Shown piece by piece: positions 24,676-32,607 of a stretch of DNA of 32,607 nt. Within the stretch, counting starts at the first letter, position 1. The number at the start of each line of letters is the position of its first letter. Position numbers and translations under genes: made by a program. The DNA is from an uncultured Clostridia bacterium. Lineage in GTDB: Bacteria; Bacillota; Clostridia; Christensenellales; CAG-314. The notes under the pieces are model-generated. The model was given only the letters and a program-made list of their open reading frames with translations. It was not told the origin of the DNA and did not search any database. The stretch covers positions 1 through 32,607 of the forward strand of contig CAKQEP010000013.1 of the NCBI GenBank assembly GCA_934230325.1. The letters run 5' to 3'.

Positions 24676-26919
24676 ATGACGTTGACAGGTACGGTAAGCA
24701 ACATAATATTTTACAACAACGACAACGGATATTGCGTGTTGGAATTGACGAGCGACGCCGACGGCGGCGAGTACACCTGTGTGGGCAATATGCCCGTCGT
24801 GACGGTGGGAGAGCATCTGACGTTGGAAGGCAAGTTTACGGTTCACCAAAAGTTTGGCGAGCAGTTTGCCGTACAAAAAATAGTAGTTACCGCGCCGCAA
24901 AACAACGACGGTCTTGTAAAGTACCTGTCGAGCGGGCTAATCAAGGGCGTTGGGATAAAGACGGCGGAAGCCATAGTCAACACGTTTAAAGAGCGCACGG
25001 TGGACATTATCACGCAAAACCCCATACGTTTGGCGGAGATAAAAGGCATAAGCAAGCAAAAAGCGATGGTAATCGCAAATTGTTATGCCGAGCATATCGA
25101 TATGCAAAAGCAGATAATGTTTTTGCAAGGTTATGGGATAAGCACAAACACGTCGATAAAAATTTATAATGCGTATAAGGAAAACACGCAACGGATACTT
25201 ACAAAAAATCCGTACAAACTCATTGACGACATTGACGGAATAGGTTTTATCACTGCGGACAAAATAGCGCAGAGCATGGGCATCGCGTCGGACAGCGAGT
25301 TTAGGTTGCGTGCGGGCGTAGTGTATTGTTTAAAGGAATCTGCGGAAAAACTCGGCAACACCTACCTTGACGTCGAAACGCTTGTTGCCGACATGCGCGA
25401 AATTCTATCGTTGGATATGGCGCAGTACGTCGATTTGTTGGAAAAAACGCTGGAAAACTTACAATTTGACCTAATGTGCAACTTGTTTTACGTTGACGGA
25501 AAGCGTTGCATCGCATTATCTAAATATTACAAGATAGAAAAAAACATTGCAAGCAATCTCATAAACCTCAAGTACACGGCAAGACCGCTCAACATCGATA
25601 CGGCGGGTTTGATTGACGAGTTTGAGAGAGTAAACGACATAAAGTTTCATCCAAACCAAAGACAAGCGATAGACGGCGCGGTCAACAACGGCGTAACCGT
25701 CATTACGGGCGGACCGGGAACGGGCAAAACCACGATAATCAAGTGCATATCCTACATATTCAACGCCTTAAAACTTCGTATAGAGTACTGCACGCCGACG
25801 GGGCGCGCGGCAAAGCGGCTCAGTCAGTCTACAGGGCAGGAAGCAAAAACGATTCACCGCATGCTCGGAATGGAGTATCGCGACGGAAATTTGCGTTTTG
25901 CTTACAACAAACACAACAAAATGTCCGCAGACGTGGTAATAGTGGACGAGTTGAGTATGGCGGACGTAGTAATAATAAACAGTCTGCTCAACGCTCTTAA
26001 AGACGGTTGCCGCATTGTGCTTGTGGGGGACAAAGACCAACTACCCAGCGTTGGCGCGGGCAATATTCTTGCCGACGTAATAGCGAGCAAACTCATTGAC
26101 GTAAACTATCTCACTTATATATACAGACAATCGGAAGATAGTCTTATCGTATCCAACGCGCACTTAATCAATCAAGGCAAAATGCCCGTAATAGACAACG
26201 AAAGCAAGGACTTTTTTGTCAATTACAAAGACAACCAACAAGATATTCTCGATACGGTTACGCAGATGGTGAGCAGACGCTTGCCTTCTTACGCGGGAGT
26301 AAAGCCGACCGACATACAGGTGCTTTGTCCGCTCAAAGGGGGCATAGCGGGAGTAAACAATCTCAACGTGCAGTTGCAGCGGTTGTTAAACCCCAAAAAA
26401 CCGCGCGAAGCGGAAATGTATCACGGCAACGTATGTTTTAGGACGGGCGACAAAGTGATGCAGGTTCAAAACGACTACTCTATGGAATGGCAAAAAAACA
26501 ATCCCGACGGCACGATAGAAGAAGGAACGGGCGTTTTTAACGGCGACATCGGCTTTGTGACGGAAATTGCAAAGGACGCCAACTTATTGTTCGTCACGTT
26601 TGAAGACGGCAGACAAGCCAAATACAGCGGCGACGGGTTGGAAAATCTTCGTCTTGCATACGCCGTGACCATACACAAAAGTCAAGGCAGCGAGTTTGAC
26701 GTCGCTTTAATAACAGTAATAAACGGACCGCCCACGATACTCAACAAAAACCTTTTGTACACAGCGGTGACGAGAGCTAAAAAAATGGTAGTTTTGGTAT
26801 GTAGCAAAAAGGTTTTGGGAATGATGGTGAGCAACAATTACGTCAAAAAGCGTACTACGATGTTAAAAAAGTTTTTGTCGGAGGAAAACGCCAAGTATGT
26901 TTCCGTTTTTGGTGGATAA
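24676..26919 (+). CDS. recD2: RecD2-type ATP-dependent DNA helicase (RecD/TraA family)
   Basis: 747 residues. The N-terminal OB-like region starts G-T-V-S-N-I-I-F-Y-N-N-D-N-G-Y, typical of RecD2. A helix-hairpin-helix-rich middle region follows (residues about 80-230), then a superfamily 1B helicase core: Walker A G-G-P-G-T-G-K-T (Lys351), D-E-L-S-M-A (Walker B), V-G-D-K-D-Q-L-P-S-V-G (motif III), Y-R-Q (motif IV), and the C-terminal motifs T-I-H-K-S-Q-G-S-E-F and Y-T-A-V-T-R-A-K-K. This is the RecBC-independent 5'-3' helicase used in replication-fork or mismatch-repair-related DNA maintenance. No Shine-Dalgarno sequence precedes the ATG, yet the N-terminus aligns with the expected family start. 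First gene of the operon; its end overlaps comF by 23 bases. Confidence 0.93.
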   Translation: MTLTGTVSNIIFYNNDNGYCVLELTSDADGGEYTCVGNMPVVTVGEHLTLEGKFTVHQKFGEQFAVQKIVVTAPQNNDGLVKYLSSGLIKGVGIKTAEAIVNTFKERTVDIITQNPIRLAEIKGISKQKAMVIANCYAEHIDMQKQIMFLQGYGISTNTSIKIYNAYKENTQRILTKNPYKLIDDIDGIGFITADKIAQSMGIASDSEFRLRAGVVYCLKESAEKLGNTYLDVETLVADMREILSLDMAQYVDLLEKTLENLQFDLMCNLFYVDGKRCIALSKYYKIEKNIASNLINLKYTARPLNIDTAGLIDEFERVNDIKFHPNQRQAIDGAVNNGVTVITGGPGTGKTTIIKCISYIFNALKLRIEYCTPTGRAAKRLSQSTGQEAKTIHRMLGMEYRDGNLRFAYNKHNKMSADVVIVDELSMADVVIINSLLNALKDGCRIVLVGDKDQLPSVGAGNILADVIASKLIDVNYLTYIYRQSEDSLIVSNAHLINQGKMPVIDNESKDFFVNYKDNQQDILDTVTQMVSRRLPSYAGVKPTDIQVLCPLKGGIAGVNNLNVQLQRLLNPKKPREAEMYHGNVCFRTGDKVMQVQNDYSMEWQKNNPDGTIEEGTGVFNGDIGFVTEIAKDANLLFVTFEDGRQAKYSGDGLENLRLAYAVTIHKSQGSEFDVALITVINGPPTILNKNLLYTAVTRAKKMVVLVCSKKVLGMMVSNNYVKKRTTMLKKFLSEENAKYVSVFGG

Positions 26920-27664
26920 AATATTCGACGCGCACAAGCGAGTATGCAACGTTTGCGGCGCAGACGTATTTGACGACAGGGGTTTTTGTCAAGTCTGTTT
27001 TGATTCTCTCCCGTTTAACGACGGCAAAACGTGCAAACTTTGCGGAAGCAAACTATTGACGGAAGAGAGTTATTGTCCCAACTGCAAGCCCGACCGCGTA
27101 TTTTTTGACCGTGCGTTTAGCAGTTTTGATTACGACGACGCGATAAAAACGTTGTTGTACGATTTTAAGTACGGCGGCAGCAAATATCTCGCTAAAATTT
27201 TTGCTCCGTATATGGCGGCGACGTGGTACGAATCGGGCATAAACGCCGATTGCGTGACCTACGCTCCGTTATCCCAAAAGTCTTTTGACAAGAGAGGTTA
27301 CAACCAAGCGGAACTGCTTGCAAAAGAGTTTTGCAGTCAAACGGGGATACCGTTAGTAAAAGACGCAGTTACAAAAATAAAGGACACCGCGCAACAAGAA
27401 AGGCTAAAAACCTTTGAGCGTCGCGCAAACTTGTTGGGAGCGTTTGCTCTCGGCTCGGATTATGATTTTGTCGGCAAAACCGTCGTTGTTATCGACGACG
27501 TAAAAACTACGGGTACGACGTTGAGTCGTATTGCAAAGCAACTCAAAAAAGCAAAAGCGGCAAAAGTATACGGACTTACCGTTGCTTCCGCAAGATACAA
27601 ACTACCCATCGGAGGTAAAAATGAACAACAAAAAGCAATTAAAAATTTTGGAAAAAACTGCTAA
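26897..27664 (+). CDS. comF: ComF family protein (double zinc ribbon plus phosphoribosyltransferase domain)
   Basis: 255 residues. The N-terminus has two zinc ribbons: C-N-V-C with C-Q-V-C, then C-K-L-C with C-P-N-C (residues about 16-70). The C-terminal phosphoribosyltransferase-like domain carries the PRPP-loop motif V-V-V-I-D-D-V-K-T-T-G-T-T-L (about residues 195-210). It also has the family segment K-R-G-Y-N-Q-A-E-L-L-A-K and Q-Q-E-R-L-K. In Bacillus ComFC takes part in handling incoming single-stranded DNA during natural transformation; many non-competent bacteria keep the gene, so competence is not implied. The start overlaps recD2 by 23 bases and has GGAGG 12 bases upstream. The last 14 codons run into secA; the tail of about 20 residues beyond the PRTase fold looks like a by-product of this overlap. 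Confidence 0.92.
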   Translation: MFPFLVDKIFDAHKRVCNVCGADVFDDRGFCQVCFDSLPFNDGKTCKLCGSKLLTEESYCPNCKPDRVFFDRAFSSFDYDDAIKTLLYDFKYGGSKYLAKIFAPYMAATWYESGINADCVTYAPLSQKSFDKRGYNQAELLAKEFCSQTGIPLVKDAVTKIKDTAQQERLKTFERRANLLGAFALGSDYDFVGKTVVVIDDVKTTGTTLSRIAKQLKKAKAAKVYGLTVASARYKLPIGGKNEQQKAIKNFGKNC

Positions 27665-30371
27665 ATTCGTGGAGGACCTCGCTGCCGTTTACGCCGCAAA
27701 AACCGACGACGAACTAAAAGCGACGACGCCGCTATTAAAACAGCGGTTGAAAGACGGCGCGACTTTGGAGCAGATTTTGCCCGACGCATTTGCCGTCGTG
27801 AGAGAAGTATCCAAGCGCGTGCTTAATATGTACCACTTTCACGTGCAGGTGTTGGGCGGTATTGCGCTTCATCAAGGGCGCATTTGTCAGATGGCGACGG
27901 GCGAAGGCAAAACGCTTGTTTCGACTATGCCGGCGTACCTCAACAGTCTTACGGGCGACGGCGTACACATTGTCACGGTAAACGATTATCTTGCGCGCCG
28001 CGACGCGGAGTGGATGGGCAAAATATACAAATTTTTAGGGTTGTCCGTCGGCGTGATTTACGCGCAGATGCCCAACAAAGAGCGTCAAAAAGCCTATCAA
28101 TGCGACATTACGTACGGCACAAACAACGAGTTTGGATTCGATTACCTTCGCGACAACATGGCGGTGAGCAAAAGTCAACTTGTTCAGCGCGGTTTAAACT
28201 TTGCTATTATCGACGAAGTTGACAGCATTTTGATTGACGAAGCGCGTACCCCGTTGATAATAAGCGGCGCAGGTTCAAAATCCAACGAAATGTACGTAAA
28301 CGCCAACCGTTTTGCAAAGGGATTGTCGCGCGGGTTTGAAAAATCCGACGACGACAAGTCGATGGCAGAAAAGTTTGATTCTTCTCTTGACGAAGAATTA
28401 GAGGACCGTTACGACGTTTTGGTGACAGAAAAGGACAAATCCGTTCGTTTGACTCCCAAAGGCGTAGAAAAAGCAGAAAAGTTTTTTAAAGTTGACAACC
28501 TTGCCGACGTAGACAATACGGAACTCAACCACTACATCAATCAAGCGATAAAAGCCGTCTTTATCATGAAGCGCGACGTAGACTACATCGTAGAAAACGG
28601 CGAAGTCGTGATAGTAGACGAGTTTACGGGGCGCAAGATGGTGGGCAGGCGTTACAACTCGGGGCTTCATCAAGCGATAGAAGCAAAGGAAGGCGTTCGC
28701 ATAAGGGAGGAAAACAAGACTCTCGCGACGATAACCTTCCAAAACCTTTTCCGCATGTACAAAAAGATGAGCGGTATGACGGGTACCGCCAAGACGGAAG
28801 AAGGCGAATTTAACACCATATACAATCTCGACGTAGTAGAAATTCCCACAAACAAGCCTATGATAAGGGTAGATTACGACGACGTATTGTACTCCACGAA
28901 AAAAGGCAAACTCAACAACATAGTAGAAGACATAGCCGAGCGGCACAAGACGGGGCAACCGCTCCTTGTAGGCACGATAAGCGTAGAAGCAAGCGAAGAG
29001 TTGTCTGCGTTACTCACCCGCAAAGGCATCAAGCACAACGTATTAAACGCCAAAAACCACATGCGCGAGGCAGAAATCGTAGCGCAGGCGGGCAGGCTTG
29101 ACGCCGTAACCATAGCCACCAACATGGCGGGGCGCGGAACGGATATTTTGTTAGGCGGCAACCCCGAGTTTATGGCGCGTCGGCAGATGGAAAAGGACGG
29201 ATTCACGCCCGAGCAGATAGAAACTGCGACGAGTTATGCGGACGGCACGGATGAGGAAAACGACTGGAAACAAACCTACCGCAAACTTTACGAAAAATTT
29301 AAAGTCACCACCGACGAAGAAAAAGCAAAGGTAATAGCGTTGGGCGGTTTGCACATTATCGGCACAGAACGTCACGAAAGCCGTCGTATAGACAATCAGT
29401 TGCGCGGCAGAAGCGGACGTCAGGGCGATCCCGGCAGCAGCGTATTTTTTATCAGTTTGGAGGACGACCTTGCCCGTCTTTTTGGCGGAGAAAGGTTGCA
29501 AGGTTTGCTCAACTTTTTCCACTGGGAGGAAGACGAGCCCATCACTCAAAGAATGATTACGCGAATGATAGAAAAAGCGCAAAAAACGATAGAAGGCAAA
29601 TACTTTGGCATGCGCAAACAAGTTCTTCAGTACGACGACGTAAACAATATGCAACGCAAAATCATTTACGCCGAGCGTCAACGCGTGCTAAACGGAGAAA
29701 ACATTCACAAAGAAATTTTGGATATGGCGGAAGGTTATTGCCGCAAAGCGTTGGAAGACGCGGCAGAAGGCAATCCCGACAGCCGCAAATGGGATTTTGA
29801 CCGCATAAACAGGGCGCTTTATCAAAGGTACTTCCCGATGAACGAGGAAGTTTTGACGGCAGAAATGCGCGGTCAACCCGCAAAACGTATTCTTGCGGAA
29901 ATGACGGAATACACCAAAAAACTCATTGACGAGAGAGAAGCGGACAGCGACGCCGACATAGACTTTGCCGACGTCGAGAGATACATTTTGCTACGAGTCA
30001 TAGACGAAAAGTGGATGAATCATATCGACGATATGGAGCAGATGCGTCGCGGAGTAGGACTTGCGGCGATAGGTCAGCAGGACCCCGTTGCTTTCTACAA
30101 AAAGCAAGCGTACGAAATGTTTGAAAATTTGGAAACGGACATTCAGTACAGCACCGTCAGATTTATATTGTTTGCCCGCATCAAAAAAGCGGACAATGTC
30201 AACGACGTTCAGCAAAAGGAAGGGCTTGACGACAACCCTAATCTGTCTATGAATCGTCCTTGTCCGTGCGGTAGCGGTTTAAAGTACAAAAACTGTTGCG
30301 GCAAGGCAGAGGCAGAACGCAAAAAGCAGGAATATCGCAAAAACAAAAAAGCAGGCAACAAAGGAGAGTGA
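27621..30371 (+). CDS. secA: SecA preprotein translocase motor ATPase
   Basis: 916 residues. Drives export of unfolded preproteins through SecYEG at the membrane, powered by ATP. Motifs: M-A-T-G-E-G-K-T (Walker A, Lys97), V-N-D-Y-L-A-R-R-D-A-E-W-M, T-Y-G-T-N-N-E-F-G-F-D-Y-L-R-D-N-M, D-E-V-D-S-I-L-I-D-E-A-R-T-P-L (DEAD-like motif II), A-T-N-M-A-G-R-G-T-D-I-L-L-G-G, and the zinc-binding C-terminus C-P-C-G-S-G...C-C-G, used for SecB or ribosome contacts. ATG 27621 was chosen because it follows GGAGGT by 4 bases and gives the usual SecA N-terminus; the earlier in-frame start at 27531 lies deep inside comF. Starts 44 bases before the comF stop, and ends 6 bases before the prfB start. The exporter of the lipoproteins and surface proteins seen elsewhere in this window. 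Confidence 0.97.
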   Translation: MNNKKQLKILEKTAKFVEDLAAVYAAKTDDELKATTPLLKQRLKDGATLEQILPDAFAVVREVSKRVLNMYHFHVQVLGGIALHQGRICQMATGEGKTLVSTMPAYLNSLTGDGVHIVTVNDYLARRDAEWMGKIYKFLGLSVGVIYAQMPNKERQKAYQCDITYGTNNEFGFDYLRDNMAVSKSQLVQRGLNFAIIDEVDSILIDEARTPLIISGAGSKSNEMYVNANRFAKGLSRGFEKSDDDKSMAEKFDSSLDEELEDRYDVLVTEKDKSVRLTPKGVEKAEKFFKVDNLADVDNTELNHYINQAIKAVFIMKRDVDYIVENGEVVIVDEFTGRKMVGRRYNSGLHQAIEAKEGVRIREENKTLATITFQNLFRMYKKMSGMTGTAKTEEGEFNTIYNLDVVEIPTNKPMIRVDYDDVLYSTKKGKLNNIVEDIAERHKTGQPLLVGTISVEASEELSALLTRKGIKHNVLNAKNHMREAEIVAQAGRLDAVTIATNMAGRGTDILLGGNPEFMARRQMEKDGFTPEQIETATSYADGTDEENDWKQTYRKLYEKFKVTTDEEKAKVIALGGLHIIGTERHESRRIDNQLRGRSGRQGDPGSSVFFISLEDDLARLFGGERLQGLLNFFHWEEDEPITQRMITRMIEKAQKTIEGKYFGMRKQVLQYDDVNNMQRKIIYAERQRVLNGENIHKEILDMAEGYCRKALEDAAEGNPDSRKWDFDRINRALYQRYFPMNEEVLTAEMRGQPAKRILAEMTEYTKKLIDEREADSDADIDFADVERYILLRVIDEKWMNHIDDMEQMRRGVGLAAIGQQDPVAFYKKQAYEMFENLETDIQYSTVRFILFARIKKADNVNDVQQKEGLDDNPNLSMNRPCPCGSGLKYKNCCGKAEAERKKQEYRKNKKAGNKGE

Positions 30372-30377
30372 TAAAGT

Positions 30378-31473
30378 TTGATTAACATAGACGAACAAAA
30401 ACAACGCATACGTACGTTAAAATCAAAACTCAACGGGGCAGGTGAGTCCCTTTGACTCACCAAAATCGCACGAAGAAATAGCCGCCTTAAAGGAAGAAAC
30501 GCAAAAGGACGGATTTTGGAATGACGTTGCTGCCGCGCAAAAGGTCAGCCGCCAACTCAAACATTTACAAGAAGGCTTAAACGAGTACAAAAAACTTGTT
30601 GAGTCTGTCAATTCTGCGGAAGAAATTCTTGATTTGGCGCAAGGGGACGAAGCCTTGCTTAGCGAGGCGGTAGAAGAAATAAACTCGTTGGAAACAAAGG
30701 TAAACGAGTTGCATTTGTCCACGCTGTTAAAGGGCAAGTACGACGGTTGCGACGCAACGTTGACCTTACACGCCGGCGCAGGCGGTACGGAAGCGATGGA
30801 CTGGACGGCAATGCTTTACCGCATGTACGCGCGTTATTGCGAGCGAGTCGGGTACAAAGTTACTGAGGAGGACAGGCTTGACGGCGACGAAGCGGGACTA
30901 AAAAGCGTTACGTTTCGCGTCAGCGGCGACTATGCTTACGGCTACTTAAAGGCAGAAAAAGGAGTTCACCGCTTGGTGAGAATCAGCCCCTTTGACTCAA
31001 ACAAACGCCGCCACACGAGTTTTGCTTCTTTGGAAGTAATGCCCGTTTTGGACGACGATGAGGAAATTGTCATTGCAGACAAGGACCTTAAAGTAGACAC
31101 TTACCGCAGTAGCGGCGCAGGCGGACAGCACGTCAACAAGACAGAAAGCGCGATAAGAATCACGCATATTCCGACGGGCATAGTAGTTGCTTGCCAAACC
31201 CAACGCAGTCAGATTCAAAATCGCGAGTACGCCATGCAGATGTTAAAAAGCAAACTTGCGGAGCAAAAAGAGCGTCAACAAACGGAAGAAGCGGCGGCAA
31301 TAAAAGGCGAAGTCAAAAAAATCGAGTGGGGCAGTCAGATACGCAGTTACGTTTTTTGCCCGTACACTTTGGTCAAAGACCACCGTACCGGATTTGAAAA
31401 TCCCAACGTAAACGACGTAATGGACGGCAACATTCACCCGTTTATAGAAGATTATTTAAGCAAGGCGTTTTAA
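30378..31473 (+). CDS. prfB: Peptide chain release factor 2, expressed through a +1 programmed frameshift
   Basis: Releases peptides at UGA and UAA. The zero frame starts at TTG 30378 (AAGGAG 11 bases upstream) and ends at TGA 30453-30455 after 25 codons. The rest lies in the +1 frame from GAC 30454 to 31473, so the product is join(30378..30452, 30454..31473), 364 residues. The slip site is the family-standard CTT TGA C. After the shift: the coiled-coil N-terminal domain, SPF (203-205), the RF2 stop-codon-recognition tripeptide, and G-G-Q (248-250), which triggers hydrolysis in the ribosomal peptidyl-transferase centre. Autoregulated: low RF2 lets ribosomes pause at the in-frame TGA and shift. 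The frame-shifted body alone could be misread as a gene from GTG 30442. Its stop overlaps the tsaD ATG by one base. Confidence 0.95.
30441..30461 (+). promoter_or_regulatory. RF2 frameshift site inside a 7-bp inverted repeat
   Basis: GGTGAGT (30441-30447) and ACTCACC (30455-30461) are perfect inverted repeats flanking the loop CCCTTTG. The slip codon CTT is 30450-30452 and the in-frame stop TGA 30453-30455. AGGTGA (30440-30445) can pair with the anti-Shine-Dalgarno, though its register differs from the usual AGGGGG three bases before CTT. Confidence 0.7.
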
Positions 31474-32510
31474 TGAAACAAGATAGTTTTAATCCCGACC
31501 TTTTGGTGTTGGGCATAGAAAGCAGTTGCGACGAAACCGCCGCTTCCGTCGTCAAAAACGGCAGGGAAGTTTTGTCCAACGTGATTTTTTCTCAAATAGA
31601 CATACACAAACTGTACGGCGGCGTCGTGCCGGAAATTGCAAGCAGAAACCACGTAGAAGCCATCGACAAAGTTGTCGCTTTGGCTTTGGAGCAAAGCGGA
31701 AAAACGATGGACGACGTGGACGTAATCGCAGTCACTTATGGCGCAGGACTCGTCGGCGCGCTTCTTGTCGGCGTGTCCTTTGCAAAAGGACTTGCTCAAG
31801 CAACGGGCAAACCTCTCGTCGCAGTAAACCACATAGAAGCGCATATTTGCGCAAATTACGTCACTTACCCCGATTTACAGCCGCCGTACCTTTGCCTTTT
31901 GGCAAGCGGCGGGCATACGGCAATAGTGCGAGTGGACGGCTATACCGATTATACCGTGCTTGCAAGCGCGATTGACGACGCTGCGGGAGAAGCGTTTGAC
32001 AAAGTTGCGAGAGTTCTCGGTTACCCTTATCCCGGCGGACCTAACGTAGACAAACACGCGCAAAACGGCAAACCTGTTTACAAGTTGCCGTCGGTGGTAG
32101 TGTCAAACGGCAATTTTTCCTATTCCGGATTAAAAACCGCCGTCATAAATACGGTGCACAACATAGAACAACGCGGAGAAAAGGTAAACGCCGACGATAT
32201 GTGCGCAAGTTTTACTCACGCCGCAGTGGACGGCTTGTTGGAGAGATGCGGTCACTTTTTGGCAGAAAGCGGACTTAAAAAGTTTGCCGTAGCGGGCGGC
32301 GTAGGCGCAAACAGTTATTTGCGGAAACAAGCGCAAACGCTCGGAAGCAAATACGGCGCAAAAGTGTATATGCCAAAACTCGAGTATTGCACCGACAACG
32401 CCGCAATGGTCGCAAGTCAAGGGTACTACCTTTTTGTTGCGGGGGAAAAAGCCGATTTAACGCTAAACGCACAGCCGACGTTAAAGTTGCGCGGCTCAAA
32501 ACCCGTTTAA
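31473..32510 (+). CDS. tsaD: tRNA N6-threonylcarbamoyladenosine transferase subunit TsaD
   Basis: 345 residues. Transfers the threonylcarbamoyl group made by TsaC/TsaB partners to A37 of ANN-decoding tRNAs (t6A modification), in the cytoplasm. Family features: the N-terminal I-E-S-S-C-D-E-T-A segment, the metal-binding H-I-E-A-H (His120, His124), the ASKHA-fold motifs L-L-A-S-G-G-H-T and A-V-A-G-G-V-G-A-N-S-Y-L-R, and Y-C-T-D-N-A-A-M near the C-terminus. It is the last gene of the recD2-comF-secA-prfB-tsaD run; ATG overlaps the prfB TAA (TAATG), a translational-coupling arrangement. AAGG lies about 8 bases upstream. Full length, complete, nothing unusual. Confidence 0.96.
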   Translation: MKQDSFNPDLLVLGIESSCDETAASVVKNGREVLSNVIFSQIDIHKLYGGVVPEIASRNHVEAIDKVVALALEQSGKTMDDVDVIAVTYGAGLVGALLVGVSFAKGLAQATGKPLVAVNHIEAHICANYVTYPDLQPPYLCLLASGGHTAIVRVDGYTDYTVLASAIDDAAGEAFDKVARVLGYPYPGGPNVDKHAQNGKPVYKLPSVVVSNGNFSYSGLKTAVINTVHNIEQRGEKVNADDMCASFTHAAVDGLLERCGHFLAESGLKKFAVAGGVGANSYLRKQAQTLGSKYGAKVYMPKLEYCTDNAAMVASQGYYLFVAGEKADLTLNAQPTLKLRGSKPV

Positions 32511-32607
32511 AAGCTTCATTACGACGCGCTACATCGTCGCAGCACCGCCCAAAGGCTTGTCGGCATATATTCATATACCGCCTACGCCCTACAGCGGGCT
32601 GCTCCTC
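32511..32607. other. Non-coding end of the window, possible dispersed repeat
   Basis: No gene or terminator is visible in the 97 bases after tsaD. Bases 32541-32568 resemble 8361-8388 (shared CGCCCAAAGG core, about two thirds of bases identical), which suggests part of a dispersed intergenic element cut off by the window edge. Confidence 0.35.

Noticed and set aside
27531..27620. Thirty-residue N-terminal extension of SecA
   Set aside because: It lies within comF, has no RBS, and the internal ATG 27621 has GGAGGT at ideal distance and gives the family N-terminus.
30442..31473. prfB read as a single frame starting with GTG at 30442
   Set aside because: The TTG-started zero frame with CTT TGA C and conserved post-shift sequence shows a programmed frameshift; GTG 30442 would drop the first 21 residues before the slip site.

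Overview
The window looks like a chromosome segment from an uncultured, gut-type Bacillota (probably class Clostridia). The grounds are strong AGGAGG-type ribosome binding sites, sigma-A-like promoters, a SAM-I riboswitch in front of metK, a RecD2-type helicase, and very large BspA-type leucine-rich-repeat and lipoprotein surface proteins. This placement is inference; no marker such as 16S rRNA is present. No tRNA, rRNA, CRISPR array, insertion sequence or phage gene was recognised.

Positions 1-16340. The window opens inside a giant cell-surface protein gene (2747 residues visible) with fibronectin-like, InlB-B-type and several dozen BspA-type LRR repeats. A short + strand operon follows: a double DUF1538 membrane protein and two small, divergent PII-like regulators. 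This is the most interesting functional unit here. A convergent minus-strand gene encodes a second BspA-type LRR protein, a lipoprotein. Between the convergent units lie terminators for each side and three exact 37-bp tandem repeats. Divergent from that lipoprotein gene is an M3-family oligoendopeptidase (pepF).

Positions 16341-24675. After an AT-rich intergenic stretch and a near-consensus promoter comes a 1689-residue lipoprotein built from a Big2-like domain, eight FIVAR-like helical repeats and three homologous beta-helix modules. An alpha/beta-hydrolase esterase follows, then metK with its own promoter, SAM-I aptamer and terminator.

Positions 24676-32607. A tightly packed housekeeping operon, recD2-comF-secA-prfB-tsaD, has overlapping or nearly abutting genes. 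recD2 may be translated from an almost leaderless mRNA. prfB needs a +1 programmed frameshift at CTT TGA C, here enclosed by a perfect 7-bp inverted repeat. The last 97 bases after tsaD hold no gene I can support, but resemble part of another intergenic region in the window.

Several starts were moved from the longest-ORF start on promoter, RBS or signal-peptide evidence: the DUF1538 gene, the minus-strand lipoprotein, the esterase, secA and prfB.
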